Numbered from the stretch's first letter, positions 27,102-35,771 are shown. The stretch is 64,000 bases of DNA from an uncultured Bacteroidales bacterium (GCA_902798615.1 CADBXL010000004.1:55819-119818); one strand, 5' to 3'. Notes: generated by a model from the letters alone, not told the origin. Numbers and translations are program-made.

Positions 27102-27512
27102 CGAAACCTGTTAGTCCTTCGGGGCTTGCGGGTTTAGCAGACGAGTTCTGCAAACGAGGCAAACGCCTCAAGACATATTGGAAAGAAAGTTCTAAAGTCA
27201 TGAAGAGAGTAATCCCTGAATGACAAAAGACTTTCAAAAGGACGTTTACGAACGTTTATCTTCTGTTATCGAAATCTGGTAAATTTCACATACTACAAGA
27301 AGATTGCGCAACTAACGTCCGCGTGGGTGATTTTATCTCAAGTCGCTCACGTTAATGCTATACGCATATCTTGTGTATGGTTATTGACGTGTAAGTGTAC
27401 TTCTGCATAATTCCCTCCCGACGTGGGCTAACTGGTTGCTTATTCTTGTAGTATAGGTTTACCAGAACCGCGATAACGGGATAAGCAGAAGTACAGCAAC
27501 CCACGTCTTTTT
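27102..27512 (+). ncRNA. Candidate structured non-coding RNA, about 410 nt, family not recognised
   Basis: No substantial reading frame is present on the plus strand. A -7/-33 promoter precedes it and a U-tract (27508-27513) ends it. Visible pairings: AAACCTG/CGGGTTT enclosing GTCC-UUCG-GGGC (27104-27135); GAGGC/GCCTC (27156-27169); ATACGCA/TGTGTAT inside CGTTAAT/ATTGACG (about 27350-27388); a 10-bp GTACTTCTGC/GCAGAAGTAC (27397-27406 with 27485-27494); CTGGT/ACCAG (27432-27465). GACGTGGG (27420-27427) and CCCACGTC (27500-27507) are complementary, and the latter abuts the U-tract. That last pairing crosses the 10-bp stem, giving either a pseudoknot or a switch between alternative folds. It could be a free RNA or a long leader of the gene at 27566. 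The hallmarks of tmRNA, RNase P RNA and group II introns are missing. Confidence 0.5.
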
Positions 27513-27565
27513 TATTAACCTTAACGGTCGAATCATGGGGATAGCTATAGACCTTATTTCAATTT

Positions 27566-29212
27566 ATGGTACTCTGTAAGAATTATAAGAACTGGTTATT
27601 AAGCTTAGTCTTAATAATGCTTTCCGGTTTAAGGTCATTTGCAGCAAATGATTTTGTGGTTGAATCGTTTATTATTGATGCCACCTCTCAACCTCCTCTC
27701 GTTGGTGCAGTTATAAAGAGTGGAAATACAAGTAAAGTAACTGCTAAAGGTTTCGTCGTGACAACAGACAAAACTAAATATGCCTTAGAAAATGCAGATG
27801 ATATAAACTCAGGTTATACTGTAGAATGTTCCAATTATGATTGTTCGGCTTTTGAAGGTCGTGAATTTACTTGTAGATTAGTTCATCTTAAAGGCAACAC
27901 TATATATTATGTCTATTCTTACATAGTTACAGATGAGGGCGTACAATATGGTGATGTAGTTGAAATTACTTCTGGTAGTTTCAACAGATATATAGGAAGA
28001 TCTGATATGGCAAATGTTTTTTATGCTTTTGAATACACATTATTTGATGGCGTATCGGATGAGATAATTGATCCGTTAACTGATGGTTTTTATTATTCTA
28101 CGAATGAGAATGCAGATTATATGGGTTATCAAAAAGGAACAAATGTTAATTCAAACTACAAATTCAAAACAGAGTGGAGTTACAAACTGTGGAAGTATAA
28201 TCAATATTATACGTGGAAATATAATACTGTAGTTGTTCCTCAACAGCCTATTATATCTGTGTCTGCAAAGAAAGTAAAGATGACAACAGATGAAGGTGCT
28301 TCTATTTATTATTGCATCAATGGTGATGGATTACGTCCTGAAAATTTCACATTGAAATATACTGGTCCAATTGATGTAGAATATGGTGATGTGGTTTATG
28401 CCTATTCTGTTTCTGAACAAGGGTATCCTTCATATACAAGGGCATATAAGGTTCTTGAGTGTTTGGATGATGCAAAAATAAATCTTATTGATGAAGAGAA
28501 ATACACAAGTGAAGAGAATACAGATAAGTATTCAATGATCAATTATGTTAGGACATTTGATAACACCTTGTGGCAGGCTCTCTACATACCATTCTCAATG
28601 TCTTACAACGATTGGAAAGATGAGTTTGACGTTGCTTATATCAATGGAATTCGTCAGTTAGATACTGATGATGATGGGGCTATTGACAAGACAATAATGG
28701 ATGTTGTTAAGATTAAGAGTGGTATTACTGCACCTAATACTCCTTATCTTATCAAGTCAAAAACTACAGGAGAGAAAACTATTTCTGTTAGCAATGCTAC
28801 ACTTCACAAATCTGAAGAGAAAAGTGAGGACTGCTCTACAACAATCGTAAAATATACTTTTACTGGAACTTACAGCACAATCCCAGCATCTACGTTGATT
28901 GCTAATAACTATTATACTATGAGTGAAGGTTCTCTTTGTATGCCTAATGGTACAAGTGACTTATTGCCATATCGTTGGTATATGAAGGCAGAATCCCGTA
29001 ATTCATCTTATAACATAAGCAATAGTGCAAAGATTATCACCATCAATGTTGTAGGTGAAGAAGAGGAAGGCATGACCACAGATATTCATCAGGTCGGATT
29101 TAATGCAGAGTCGTCTTCTGTTATTTATGATTTGAACGGAAGAAAAGTTATGGAAAAAGCATTAAAGCCTGGTCTTTATATCAGGAACGGAAAGAAAGTT
29201 GTTGTAAAGTAG
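27566..29212 (+). CDS. Secreted protein with T9SS-like C-terminal tail
   Basis: This 548-residue protein has a signal peptide ending near LRSFA. The N-terminal 290 residues are beta-rich and not recognised. The C-terminal part from KINLIDEEKYTSEENT onward (about 240 residues) aligns closely with the C-terminus of the giant BspA protein at 59785: LWQALYIPFSMSYNDWKDEF, DTDDDGAIDKTIMDVVKIK, TPYLIKSKTTGEKT, TFTGTYSTIPASTLIANNYY. It ends IYDLNGRKV..LKPGLYIRNGKKVVVK, the kind of tail seen on Prevotella/Porphyromonas exported proteins and resembling a type IX sorting signal. With a PorE-like gene nearby, T9SS export is plausible but not shown. Confidence 0.72.
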   Translation: MVLCKNYKNWLLSLVLIMLSGLRSFAANDFVVESFIIDATSQPPLVGAVIKSGNTSKVTAKGFVVTTDKTKYALENADDINSGYTVECSNYDCSAFEGREFTCRLVHLKGNTIYYVYSYIVTDEGVQYGDVVEITSGSFNRYIGRSDMANVFYAFEYTLFDGVSDEIIDPLTDGFYYSTNENADYMGYQKGTNVNSNYKFKTEWSYKLWKYNQYYTWKYNTVVVPQQPIISVSAKKVKMTTDEGASIYYCINGDGLRPENFTLKYTGPIDVEYGDVVYAYSVSEQGYPSYTRAYKVLECLDDAKINLIDEEKYTSEENTDKYSMINYVRTFDNTLWQALYIPFSMSYNDWKDEFDVAYINGIRQLDTDDDGAIDKTIMDVVKIKSGITAPNTPYLIKSKTTGEKTISVSNATLHKSEEKSEDCSTTIVKYTFTGTYSTIPASTLIANNYYTMSEGSLCMPNGTSDLLPYRWYMKAESRNSSYNISNSAKIITINVVGEEEEGMTTDIHQVGFNAESSSVIYDLNGRKVMEKALKPGLYIRNGKKVVVK

Positions 29213-29242
29213 TGATAAAGAGAAAAATATCTAAAAACTTTA

Positions 29243-29276
29243 GGGGCACTCTCATATCGAGGGTGCCCCTTTTTTG
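29243..29276 (+). terminator. Intrinsic terminator
   Basis: GGGGCACTCTC (29243-29253) pairs over 11 bp with GAGGGTGCCCC (29259-29269) and is followed by T6. It ends the gene at 27566. Confidence 0.85.
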
Positions 29277-29326
29277 TCCTTTTTGATAGTTTTAACACCA
29301 TCAAAATAAAAAACACCAAAGAGTTT

Positions 29327-29512
29327 GAAGAGGGGGGTGCACTTTTGCCTGTTTTTACCCCTTCGCCTACTGATAACCAATGATTTACGTTGCGTGTACC
29401 CCCCCCTAAACGCTATTCCTATAGGTACACTTCATGGGAGAGGGGGGTGCACGCCTCGCTATTTCTTGATTTCCAGTTTGTTATACCCCTAAAATGGGTA
29501 AAAGTGCACCCC
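29327..29512. repeat. Non-coding tract with repeated GGGGGGTGCAC boxes
   Basis: GAGGGGGGTGCAC occurs at about 29330 and again at about 29440. An inverted GTGCACCCC lies at 29504-29512 and a GTGTACCCCCCCC run at about 29394. No reading frame stands out. The tract up to 29670 is otherwise AT-rich and looks like decayed intergenic DNA. Confidence 0.5.
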
Positions 29513-29671
29513 TATCTATAAATTCTCTTGAAAAAAAATCATTTTGAACACGGAAAGCACGAAAGATGCGAAATTTTTTCGTTTTTCTTGTGAGTTTTTA
29601 AAGGGGAAACGGATTTATAGGGTTTATCTGAAATTCATCTCTCACTTTTCATTTTCTTCTCTTCCCTCTCA

Positions 29672-29714
29672 GGCCCGTTCCAGGTCCGTTGTAAATCCGT
29701 TGTAGGTCCGTTCC
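29672..29714. repeat. Second copy of the TCCGTTGTAA direct-repeat block
   Basis: GGTCCGTTGTAAATCCGTTG then TAGGTCCGTTCC repeats the block at 17302-17352 in the same orientation, more than 12 kb away. Confidence 0.6.
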
Positions 29715-29817
29715 TTAGAAGAAGAGCAGAATGGGAGGTAAATGGGAGTCGCAAGGGATTTGCAACGGTACTACTTTTACTTGTAAGATTAATGCGAGAT
29801 TAATGTGTCATTAGTGA

Positions 29818-30013
29818 GAACTTGCTTCAGCTTGATGAGCCTTACGAATAATTACCGCGAATTTTCCACGAATTTGTCATCAAAACTTTTTTAAAATACA
29901 AATTTATGATAATTCACGGTTAATTCATGGTAAATTCATGTAGCCAAGCGCAGCGTTTACTTTATTCGCTGAAGCTCATCAAGCTAAAGCAAGTCGTCGA
30001 ACTCACGTTAATT
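29818..30013. repeat. MITE-like inverted-repeat element next to azlD
   Basis: The left arm, GAACTTGCTTCAGCTTGATG then AGCCTTACGAATAATT (29818-29853), is the inverse of ATTCGCTGAAGCTCATCAAG then CTAAAGCAAGTC (about 29964-29995). The right end GTCGAACTCACGTTAATT matches the ends of the element at 21449-21718. It provides the azlD stop codon. Confidence 0.68.
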
Positions 30014-30313
30014 TATTGCGTATTCTATCACAAGTACCACTACGCAGCAGATGACGGATACGGGGAAGAGTCCGAGACCGAACCATGCTGCGATGATGCC
30101 GAGTGCAAGGGCAATGGCTCCTGCAATGGGCGATGACGTTGCCTCTGTTATTGCAGGGAAAGTCATTACGGCAAGGGTGACGTAGGGCACATAATAAAGG
30201 AAACTGCGTAGAAACGTGTTCCTTATCTGTCCACGGATAAGCAATGGTGGGATGATGCGGATGAGATTCGTCACCACAATCATTATGAATATGTAGATCC
30301 AGAGATTATTCAT
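30008..30313 (-). CDS. azlD: AzlD family branched-chain amino acid exporter subunit
   Basis: This 101-residue membrane protein has three or four hydrophobic helices (LWIYIFIMIVVTNLIRIIPPLL, YYVPYVTLAVMTFPAITE, AGAIALALGIIAAWFGLGLF, ICCVVVLVIEYAIN). It has AzlD size and the typical NLIRIIPPLL start, and partners AzlC, encoded just upstream on the same strand. Together they export branched-chain amino acids or analogues. Its ATG lies 7 nt from the outer end of a family B palindromic pair. Its stop lies inside the inverted-repeat element at 29818-30013. Confidence 0.88.
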   Translation of the reverse strand: MNNLWIYIFIMIVVTNLIRIIPPLLIRGQIRNTFLRSFLYYVPYVTLAVMTFPAITEATSSPIAGAIALALGIIAAWFGLGLFPVSVICCVVVLVIEYAIN

Positions 30314-30320
30314 ATAAACT

Positions 30321-30528
30321 GCCCCTCACCTGCCCTTTGGGCATCCTCTCCCTAAGGGGCGAGGAAGAAGTTACACTTGAAGGTTTTTAGGGGTATGTAA
30401 TTATGTGGATTTGTTATTTATTTGTTTTGATTTCTAATACAAACTTTTCCCTCGCCCCTTGGGGAAGTCGGAGATTGAGTATCTCCGAGTATGTGTCAGA
30501 GGGTGTCACTTCGTGACGGGTGAGGGGC
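30321..30528. repeat. Family B inverted pair between azlC and azlD, with nested palindrome
   Basis: Left arm GCCCCTCACCTGCCCTTTGG to AAGGGGCGAGG (30321-30364); right arm CCTCGCCCCTTGGGGA ... GTGTCACTTCGTGACGGG then TGAGGGGC (30449-30528). The right arm is interrupted by about 32 nt forming the hairpin TCGGAGAT-TGAGT-ATCTCCGA followed by GTATGTGTC. The last residues of AzlC (PCPSPVTK) and its stop codon are encoded by the right arm. Confidence 0.88.
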
Positions 30529-31207
30529 ATGGTTTAACTATTGCTGCTACCGCCGATATTATTATTGTCAATAATATTGTGCGTGTGCCCGAACTCCATT
30601 CGCTGATTATTGGCAATATGGCACAAAGTCCGCTGAGGGCAAAGCTACAGCATACGGCAATACCCACGTTACGGTCTTTCTTCGAAGGGGGAATGATGAT
30701 GGCAATGAACATGCCATAGAGTGCCACGCTAAGAGCAGAAACGATATTGGCAGGAAGTATGTTTCCTGCAATAATACCTGATGTGCAGCCTAAAGCCCAT
30801 GCAGGGGTGGATATGGCAAAAGCACCTAACGTGTATCTTGGGGCGAGATAGCCTTTGTATGCTATTGATATTCCGAATATCTCATCTGTGATACAGGCAG
30901 AGGTGACAATACGCTTGAAGAGCGATGTGCCTGGACGGAATTTCTGTGTCAGGGCCGTACTCATAAGCAGATAGCGGAGGTTGGCTATCAGACTCATTCC
31001 TATAACCTCGATATATGCTGCCTGTGCTCCTGCAAGGGTATAGCCGGCATATTCACCGGCAGAAGCGCGGGTGAAGAATGATGCGAAGAAGCCCATGAAG
31101 GCATCAAGACCTACATTGCCGGCGATGATGCCGAGGGAGAAGGCTACGGCGTAATATCCTAATGCTATTGGTATTCCGTCACGAATGCCGGAGAGAAAGA
31201 TTTTCAT
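30506..31207 (-). CDS. azlC: AzlC family branched-chain amino acid exporter
   Basis: This 233-residue integral membrane protein begins GIRDGIPIALGYYAVAFSLGIIAGNVGLD, typical of AzlC, and carries ASVFFTRASAGEYAG-like residues (FFTRASAGEYAGYTL) and ACITDEIFGI. It is co-transcribed with azlD downstream. The C-terminus runs into the family B repeat, giving PCPSPVTK before a stop within the repeat arm, so the native end has been replaced or extended by the repeat. Confidence 0.9.
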   Translation of the reverse strand: MKIFLSGIRDGIPIALGYYAVAFSLGIIAGNVGLDAFMGFFASFFTRASAGEYAGYTLAGAQAAYIEVIGMSLIANLRYLLMSTALTQKFRPGTSLFKRIVTSACITDEIFGISIAYKGYLAPRYTLGAFAISTPAWALGCTSGIIAGNILPANIVSALSVALYGMFIAIIIPPSKKDRNVGIAVCCSFALSGLCAILPIISEWSSGTRTILLTIIISAVAAIVKPCPSPVTK

Positions 31208-31306
31208 AGAAAAAGAGTATAGTGTAAGGAAAGTATAGCGAAAGATTCATACTGGTGTCCACCTGTATTAAGTATTATTCACTATTCGTTATTCACTTTT
31301 CACTTA

Positions 31307-32608
31307 TCATTCCCAACCGAATTTCGTCCAGTCGATAGCCTTATTCCATTGGTAAGCCTTGATGCTCACGTTTGGGTTCAGATATTTGGAATCAACGTTG
31401 GAATAGTACGTCTGTGGAATGAACATCGACAAGCCCCCGTAGTTATCATCACTCATCTTGAATTTCCTGAAATTACTGGTGCTGAGTTCTGTACTAAGCC
31501 AGTCAGCAAGATTCGTTTCCTTTATGTCCTTTGGATGAACGGAATATACTACAGCCTGTTGGAATGTATTATCCCAAGTATTGAAATCGTTCTGTGACAG
31601 ATACTTGCGCATAACGTGGCGCAGGTCATAGTAAATGGCGATGTTTGCTGATTGTGAGTTTATGCCATAGTATATAATATCATAGACAGGGAGGTTGTCC
31701 GGATATTGATAGTGCACCATCAACGTGTCTATCGCACTTTGTGTTGCATGAAGAAGATTCTCCATGTTACTTGTCTTTACAACAGACATAGGCAGACCGT
31801 CGGCAGGAAAACTTGAGAAGTTGGTGTATTTGATATAGTCGTCAACTATTGCCTTCCCCACATTATCCTTTGCAAGAAATAGATCAGATATGATATGATC
31901 GTATGGAGCTCCACAACCAGGAATCTCGGCTGGTGAACCGATGATATAGTCACATACATTTCGAAGCTCGTAAGCCAACTCCGCGCACATCATCTGACAG
32001 CAATCGAAGAAGATATAGTCGAGATGATGGGTCTTTGAAAGAACATCGGCAAGTTCTGGTATGTTTATGTACCTCTCATAACCGTCGCCTCCGTCCGGAT
32101 TATCCTTGCCTGAATCCCAGCCGTATGCCTTGCGTCTCGCTTTTGCCTTGCCTGTGTATTTATCTGACATCATAATCCACCCGTTACCATGTCCCCAGAA
32201 AGTCATGGCGTATGAATCTGCGGGATATTTAGTAAATGCCCAATTGATAATTTCTGACATATTATCCTTGTCGGTGGAATACCAGTCTTCCTTGTATTGT
32301 TTCACAATGTGCATACCATCTTTGTCAACCTTGGCAATGAAAGGCTTTATGCTCTTGCTGCTACGGTCGGCATATACTAAGAGGTTTACGTTGTCGGGAA
32401 GATTGGCTGCTCCGCGTACAATCTCCGTGGAATCATTTGTATAGAAGGGTGAGTTGAGATTGTTTTCTGCGCACATATATATGAGCACAGTCCTCGCAGT
32501 CTTTGCTTCTGGTGCGTCCGGGTCGTCTTTATCTCCACAGGAAAAGAGGAAACCAGTTGCAAGACAGCCTATTATTAATAATTGCAGTAATGTTCTTGTA
32601 TGTCTCAT
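31307..32608 (-). CDS. Clostripain-family (peptidase C11) cysteine protease lipoprotein
   Basis: This 433-residue lipoprotein has the lipobox LFSC near residue 24. The C11 fold is supported by TVLIYMCAENNL, the catalytic His in MTFWGHGNGWIM and the catalytic Cys in YIFFDCCQMMCAELAYEL, followed by IGSPAEIPGCGAPY. The family cleaves after Arg or Lys and is common in gut Bacteroidales, where members are anchored at the cell surface. It lies 5 nt downstream of the zinc-ribbon lipoprotein gene, so the two probably share a transcript. Confidence 0.92.
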   Translation of the reverse strand: MRHTRTLLQLLIIGCLATGFLFSCGDKDDPDAPEAKTARTVLIYMCAENNLNSPFYTNDSTEIVRGAANLPDNVNLLVYADRSSKSIKPFIAKVDKDGMHIVKQYKEDWYSTDKDNMSEIINWAFTKYPADSYAMTFWGHGNGWIMMSDKYTGKAKARRKAYGWDSGKDNPDGGDGYERYINIPELADVLSKTHHLDYIFFDCCQMMCAELAYELRNVCDYIIGSPAEIPGCGAPYDHIISDLFLAKDNVGKAIVDDYIKYTNFSSFPADGLPMSVVKTSNMENLLHATQSAIDTLMVHYQYPDNLPVYDIIYYGINSQSANIAIYYDLRHVMRKYLSQNDFNTWDNTFQQAVVYSVHPKDIKETNLADWLSTELSTSNFRKFKMSDDNYGGLSMFIPQTYYSNVDSKYLNPNVSIKAYQWNKAIDWTKFGWE

Positions 32609-32613
32609 TTTCG

Positions 32614-33678
32614 TTAATCATTTATTGAACCGCAAATCGGGCATTTGCCTTTTTGTGAAAGGCGATTTCCGCAGTTGCCGCAGATATAATGCTTGCGTGA
32701 TACCGTATAGTAGCGCTTGATAGCGAAATAGCAGTATGCCACCAGCAGAGGGTAGCCCACATAGTTGAGCGTGGTGATGCTGAATATGATGTAGTTGATA
32801 GCACATACGCCTATCATTCCTGATAGGTAGAGTAGGGCATCTACAAGTGGCAGATTACGTTTTACATCATCTACAGCAGCTATGAATACTATCGCCATTG
32901 CCCATACCGAAGACATGAAGATTGACAGGATGAACGGCACTTGGAATGGGTTCAGCGTAGGATGATAGTAGAAGTGCTTCCAAGTCTCAGGGGCAAACAT
33001 CTGTACTGATGCGTAGAATGTTGCTGCTATTGCCACTATGAGGCAGAGCAGGGTAGGGTAGAACGATGAAATGTCGCGGAAATGCACTATCGGGGCATTC
33101 CTGCGGTATATGTGTCGCATTACGTATGCAATACCAATCAGCACAACGATGATCAGCGAGATGATGATGTGCGAGTCGGAGAAGAACATGATAGCCTGAG
33201 AGATAGGATCAACAGGCACAACCTTTGGCAACAGTTCCGTTTCGTGAATCCATCCCCATCGTCCTTCATCGGTTGCAAGCTGAACCCATACAGAATCGAT
33301 GGAGTCTTGCGGCAATATCCTTATGTCGCCCACCACTACATGATGATTCTTATATACGGCGAATGTATCAATCTCCATCTGCGACACCATCTCTTCCGGC
33401 TGCTGTACGAGCAACGAGATGGAGTCTTTATACACCTCGAAGTTATATCCCTCGGTAAAGTGGTGTGTAGAATAGAAGGAAATGGAATCCTGCTGTTCCT
33501 GTGTCAGCGTATCGCCTGTCGCAAGCGCATCATGAGCCTCTTCCTGCTCATTGATTGTTGAAGAATCACGATAGCAGGAAGTAAAAAGGAGAATGAGGAA
33601 AAGGAAAAGAACGACCCCCCATCCCCCCAAGGGGGAGCTTTTTTTTATAGTATTTATTGCAAAAGGCATATTTGTCAT
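32614..33678 (-). CDS. Lipoprotein/membrane protein with SH3-like and zinc-ribbon regions
   Basis: This 354-residue protein has a lipobox LFTSC near residue 35. It carries a bacterial SH3-like region (VWVQLATDEGRWGWIHETEL), five or so membrane segments (IIISLIIVVLIGIAYVM, LLCLIVAIAATFYASV, PFILSIFMSSVWAMAIVFIA, LLYLSGMIGVCAINYIIF) and a C-terminal zinc ribbon CGNC..KGKCPICGS. The overall function is unknown. Its signal peptide contains KSSPLGGWGVV from a type D palindromic unit at 33610-33642, parallel to the inserts in other lipoproteins here. Confidence 0.72.
   Translation of the reverse strand: MTNMPFAINTIKKSSPLGGWGVVLFLFLILLFTSCYRDSSTINEQEEAHDALATGDTLTQEQQDSISFYSTHHFTEGYNFEVYKDSISLLVQQPEEMVSQMEIDTFAVYKNHHVVVGDIRILPQDSIDSVWVQLATDEGRWGWIHETELLPKVVPVDPISQAIMFFSDSHIIISLIIVVLIGIAYVMRHIYRRNAPIVHFRDISSFYPTLLCLIVAIAATFYASVQMFAPETWKHFYYHPTLNPFQVPFILSIFMSSVWAMAIVFIAAVDDVKRNLPLVDALLYLSGMIGVCAINYIIFSITTLNYVGYPLLVAYCYFAIKRYYTVSRKHYICGNCGNRLSQKGKCPICGSIND
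33610..33642. repeat. Type D palindromic unit in a lipoprotein signal peptide
   Basis: ACCCCCCATCCCCCCAAGGG then GGAGC, the same unit as CCCCCTCAAGGGGGAG in the family C pair at 25101-25161. It is translated on the minus strand as SSPLGGWGV. Confidence 0.65.
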
Positions 33679-33705
33679 TGGCTGTTAGTCTGACTTTGTT
33701 AGCGC

Positions 33706-33746
33706 TCCGGCTCCCTCTCTACGGGAGAGGGCGGGGGGAGAGGCCG
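33706..33746. repeat. Family A arm at the 3' end of the U32 gene
   Basis: TCCGGCTCCCTCTCTACGGG then AGAGGGCGGGGGGAGAGGCCG. On the minus strand it encodes the last residues GLSPRPLP and the TAG stop. The same ending, GLSPRPLP, terminates TrpF at 44514. Confidence 0.88.
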
Positions 33747-35686
33747 ATAATATTCATCTGACAATTCTTGCAGTCGAACTGCAACTGGAACTCACGGCCG
33801 TCGGAAATGGAAATTGTGAGCGGTTCTTTCCAAGGAGCACGTTTGCCCGACTTTGTGCAGAAGCCCATCTCGTTGCGGAGACAGTAGCGGCATTGCATGA
33901 GGAGGATAGGGGACACGTGGCCTCTCCCCCCGCCCTCCTCCGTAGAGAGGGAGCCGGAATGCTCAAAGCCTTCCAACGAGCAAGCCTCAATTCCCTGCGC
34001 CTTATAAAATTCCTTCGCCTTACGGTTTGACGCATTATATAAATAAGGTATAGGGTAGGTGGGCGTAGGGTGTTGGGCGTTGGGTGATGGGTGAGAACTG
34101 TACTTCGTAAATTGTACGTTGTATATCTCCTCGATTATTTCCCTTCTCATATTCGCCAGCACGCTACTTGGAATGAAAGCCTTCGTATCAATTTCAATAT
34201 CCTTGCATTGGTAGATAGTGCCACCGAGCTTTGAGAGCTGACGGCGAATGTTCTCTTCCTGTGGCTTTGCTGCTGGCTGAAGCTCGCAATCTGATAGAAC
34301 CGTAGCCGTGCGCCCAACTTCATCCTTGGCTGTTAGAGTCAGCTTGCCGTTCTCTTCGTAGAGATGAAAACTGATATCTATCTTACGCTCACTCGAAGGC
34401 TTGGCAAGAAGTGTGGTGAATGCCTGATCAAGGTTGCGGAACAGCATTATGCCTGGCTTCAGCGATTCGGGCATACGCAAAGGGAAGATGCGGTTGCCCT
34501 CCACTTTGTTCACTCTGAAACCCACAAGTCCCGTTGGTGTGAGATAGCACAAACCGTCGCCATTGGCAAATGATGTGGTGGTGGAAATATTGAATGAATG
34601 ACCTCTTATCTCCTTCACCTTACCCACTGGTTCGCCCATCGCCTTCGGTGTGTCGAAAGAAACGAGTCCTTGTTTCCTGCCTTCTGCGAAATATGTGGTA
34701 AAGCCTCGGTTGAATGATTTCTTTATGTTAGGCGTGAAAGTGTATGTGCATCTTCCGAACGAAGCGCGAGTATATTTTTCAGGGTTCTTGCGCACCACCT
34801 CATTAAGTGCCTCGCTATACGCTGCCGTGATGTTCTTCACATAATCCACATCCTTCAACCTTCCCTCAATCTTGAACGAGGTAGCACCTGCATCTGCCAG
34901 TTTCTCAAGGTTGTCTATCTGTGCCATGTCTCGCAAGGAAAGCAGATGTCGCTCGCTTTCAAGAACCTTTCCGTTCGCATCCTTCAGCGTGAAAGCCAAA
35001 CGGCAGAACTGAGCACACTCGCCTCTGTTGGCTGAGCGTTGGAAACAATACTGCGATGCGTAGCATTGACCTGAATATGATACGCACAAGGCACCGTGGA
35101 CGAAGACTTCGAGAGGTAGGTTTCGGGTGTTGGGTGATGGGTGTTGGTGGATTGCCTTATTAATATCTGCAATCTCCTTGATGCTCAGTTCTCTTGCCAG
35201 CACCACTCTGTCAAAGCCTTGGTCGAAGAGCCATTTCACCTTTTCTGCCGAGCGGTTATCCGTCTGTGTTGAGGCATGAAGCTCGCAATGCAGAGGCTTT
35301 TCTCTTTGTTTCAGAAGTGAGAGCAATCCCATATCCTGAACGAGGATTGCATCCACGCCGATGCTATCAAGTTCGTCAACGAGCTGAAGCGTGTCGTTTA
35401 GTTCCTCGTCATAGATAATGGTATTCACCGTAACGAACACCTTGGCACCAAACTGATGTGCATACCTACACAACTGCGCTATGTCCTCCACGGAATTACC
35501 CGCAGCAGCACGTGCACCGAAGCGTTGTGCTCCGATGTAAACGGCATCCGCTCCATGGTCAATGGCTGCTATGCCGCATTCAAGGTTCTTGGCAGGGGCT
35601 AATAACTCAAGTAGATTGGGCCCCTCACCTGCCCTGCGGGCATCCTCTCCCCAAGGGGCGAGGAGGATGTTAGTATTTTTGGTCAT
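33719..35686 (-). CDS. U32-family (RlhA/TrhP-type) protein with repeat-derived start, insert and end
   Basis: This 655-residue protein is of the family once called collagenase-like peptidases; E. coli members RlhA and TrhP hydroxylate rRNA and tRNA. Core motifs: LLELLAPAKNLECGIAAIDH, GADAVYIGAQRFGARAAAGN, the U32 signature EVFVHGALCVSYSGQCYAS and CAQFCRLAF. Late cysteines (CRYCLRNEMGFC) may bind an Fe-S cluster. The family normally starts at M.LLELLAPA, but here no start codon exists close to that point. The only ATG (35684-35686) lies in the spacer of a family B pair and reads through its arm, adding NILLAPWGEDARRAGEGP. GSLSTEEGGGRGH is inserted near residue 585 and the stop lies in another arm. 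Confidence 0.9.
   Translation of the reverse strand: MTKNTNILLAPWGEDARRAGEGPNLLELLAPAKNLECGIAAIDHGADAVYIGAQRFGARAAAGNSVEDIAQLCRYAHQFGAKVFVTVNTIIYDEELNDTLQLVDELDSIGVDAILVQDMGLLSLLKQREKPLHCELHASTQTDNRSAEKVKWLFDQGFDRVVLARELSIKEIADINKAIHQHPSPNTRNLPLEVFVHGALCVSYSGQCYASQYCFQRSANRGECAQFCRLAFTLKDANGKVLESERHLLSLRDMAQIDNLEKLADAGATSFKIEGRLKDVDYVKNITAAYSEALNEVVRKNPEKYTRASFGRCTYTFTPNIKKSFNRGFTTYFAEGRKQGLVSFDTPKAMGEPVGKVKEIRGHSFNISTTTSFANGDGLCYLTPTGLVGFRVNKVEGNRIFPLRMPESLKPGIMLFRNLDQAFTTLLAKPSSERKIDISFHLYEENGKLTLTAKDEVGRTATVLSDCELQPAAKPQEENIRRQLSKLGGTIYQCKDIEIDTKAFIPSSVLANMRREIIEEIYNVQFTKYSSHPSPNAQHPTPTYPIPYLYNASNRKAKEFYKAQGIEACSLEGFEHSGSLSTEEGGGRGHVSPILLMQCRYCLRNEMGFCTKSGKRAPWKEPLTISISDGREFQLQFDCKNCQMNIIGLSPRPLP
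33919..33958. repeat. Family A arm inside the U32 coding sequence
   Basis: GGCCTCTCCCCCCGCCCTCC then GTAGAGAGGGAGCCGGAATG, translated on the minus strand as GSLSTEEGGGRGH just before the CRYCLRNEMGFC block. Confidence 0.88.
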
Positions 35687-35766
35687 GTGCTTCTTTCATA
35701 GCGTTTAAATGTAACTTTTCCCTCGCCACTTGGGGAGAGGGTGTCACGTAGTGACGGGTGAGGGAC
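35620..35766. repeat. Family B inverted pair (147 bp) between metA and the U32 gene
   Basis: Left arm GCCCCTCACCTGCCCTGCGG to GGGGCGAGG; spacer containing TTAGTATTTTTGGTCAT; right arm CCTCGCCACTTGGGGAGAGG then GTGTCACGTAGTGACGGG. The start codon of the U32 gene lies in the spacer. The right end stops 6 nt before the metA stop codon. The tip palindromes differ between arms: GCCCTGCGGGC against GTCACGTAGTGAC. Confidence 0.92.
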
Positions 35767-35771
35767 TGTTC

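Noticed and set aside
27102-27512. tmRNA, RNase P RNA or group II intron for the structured intergenic RNA
   Set aside because: No tag-peptide frame ending in ALAA and no tRNA-like CCA end, no GAGGAAAGTC core of RNase P, and no domain V-like hairpin with a GTGCG start were found.
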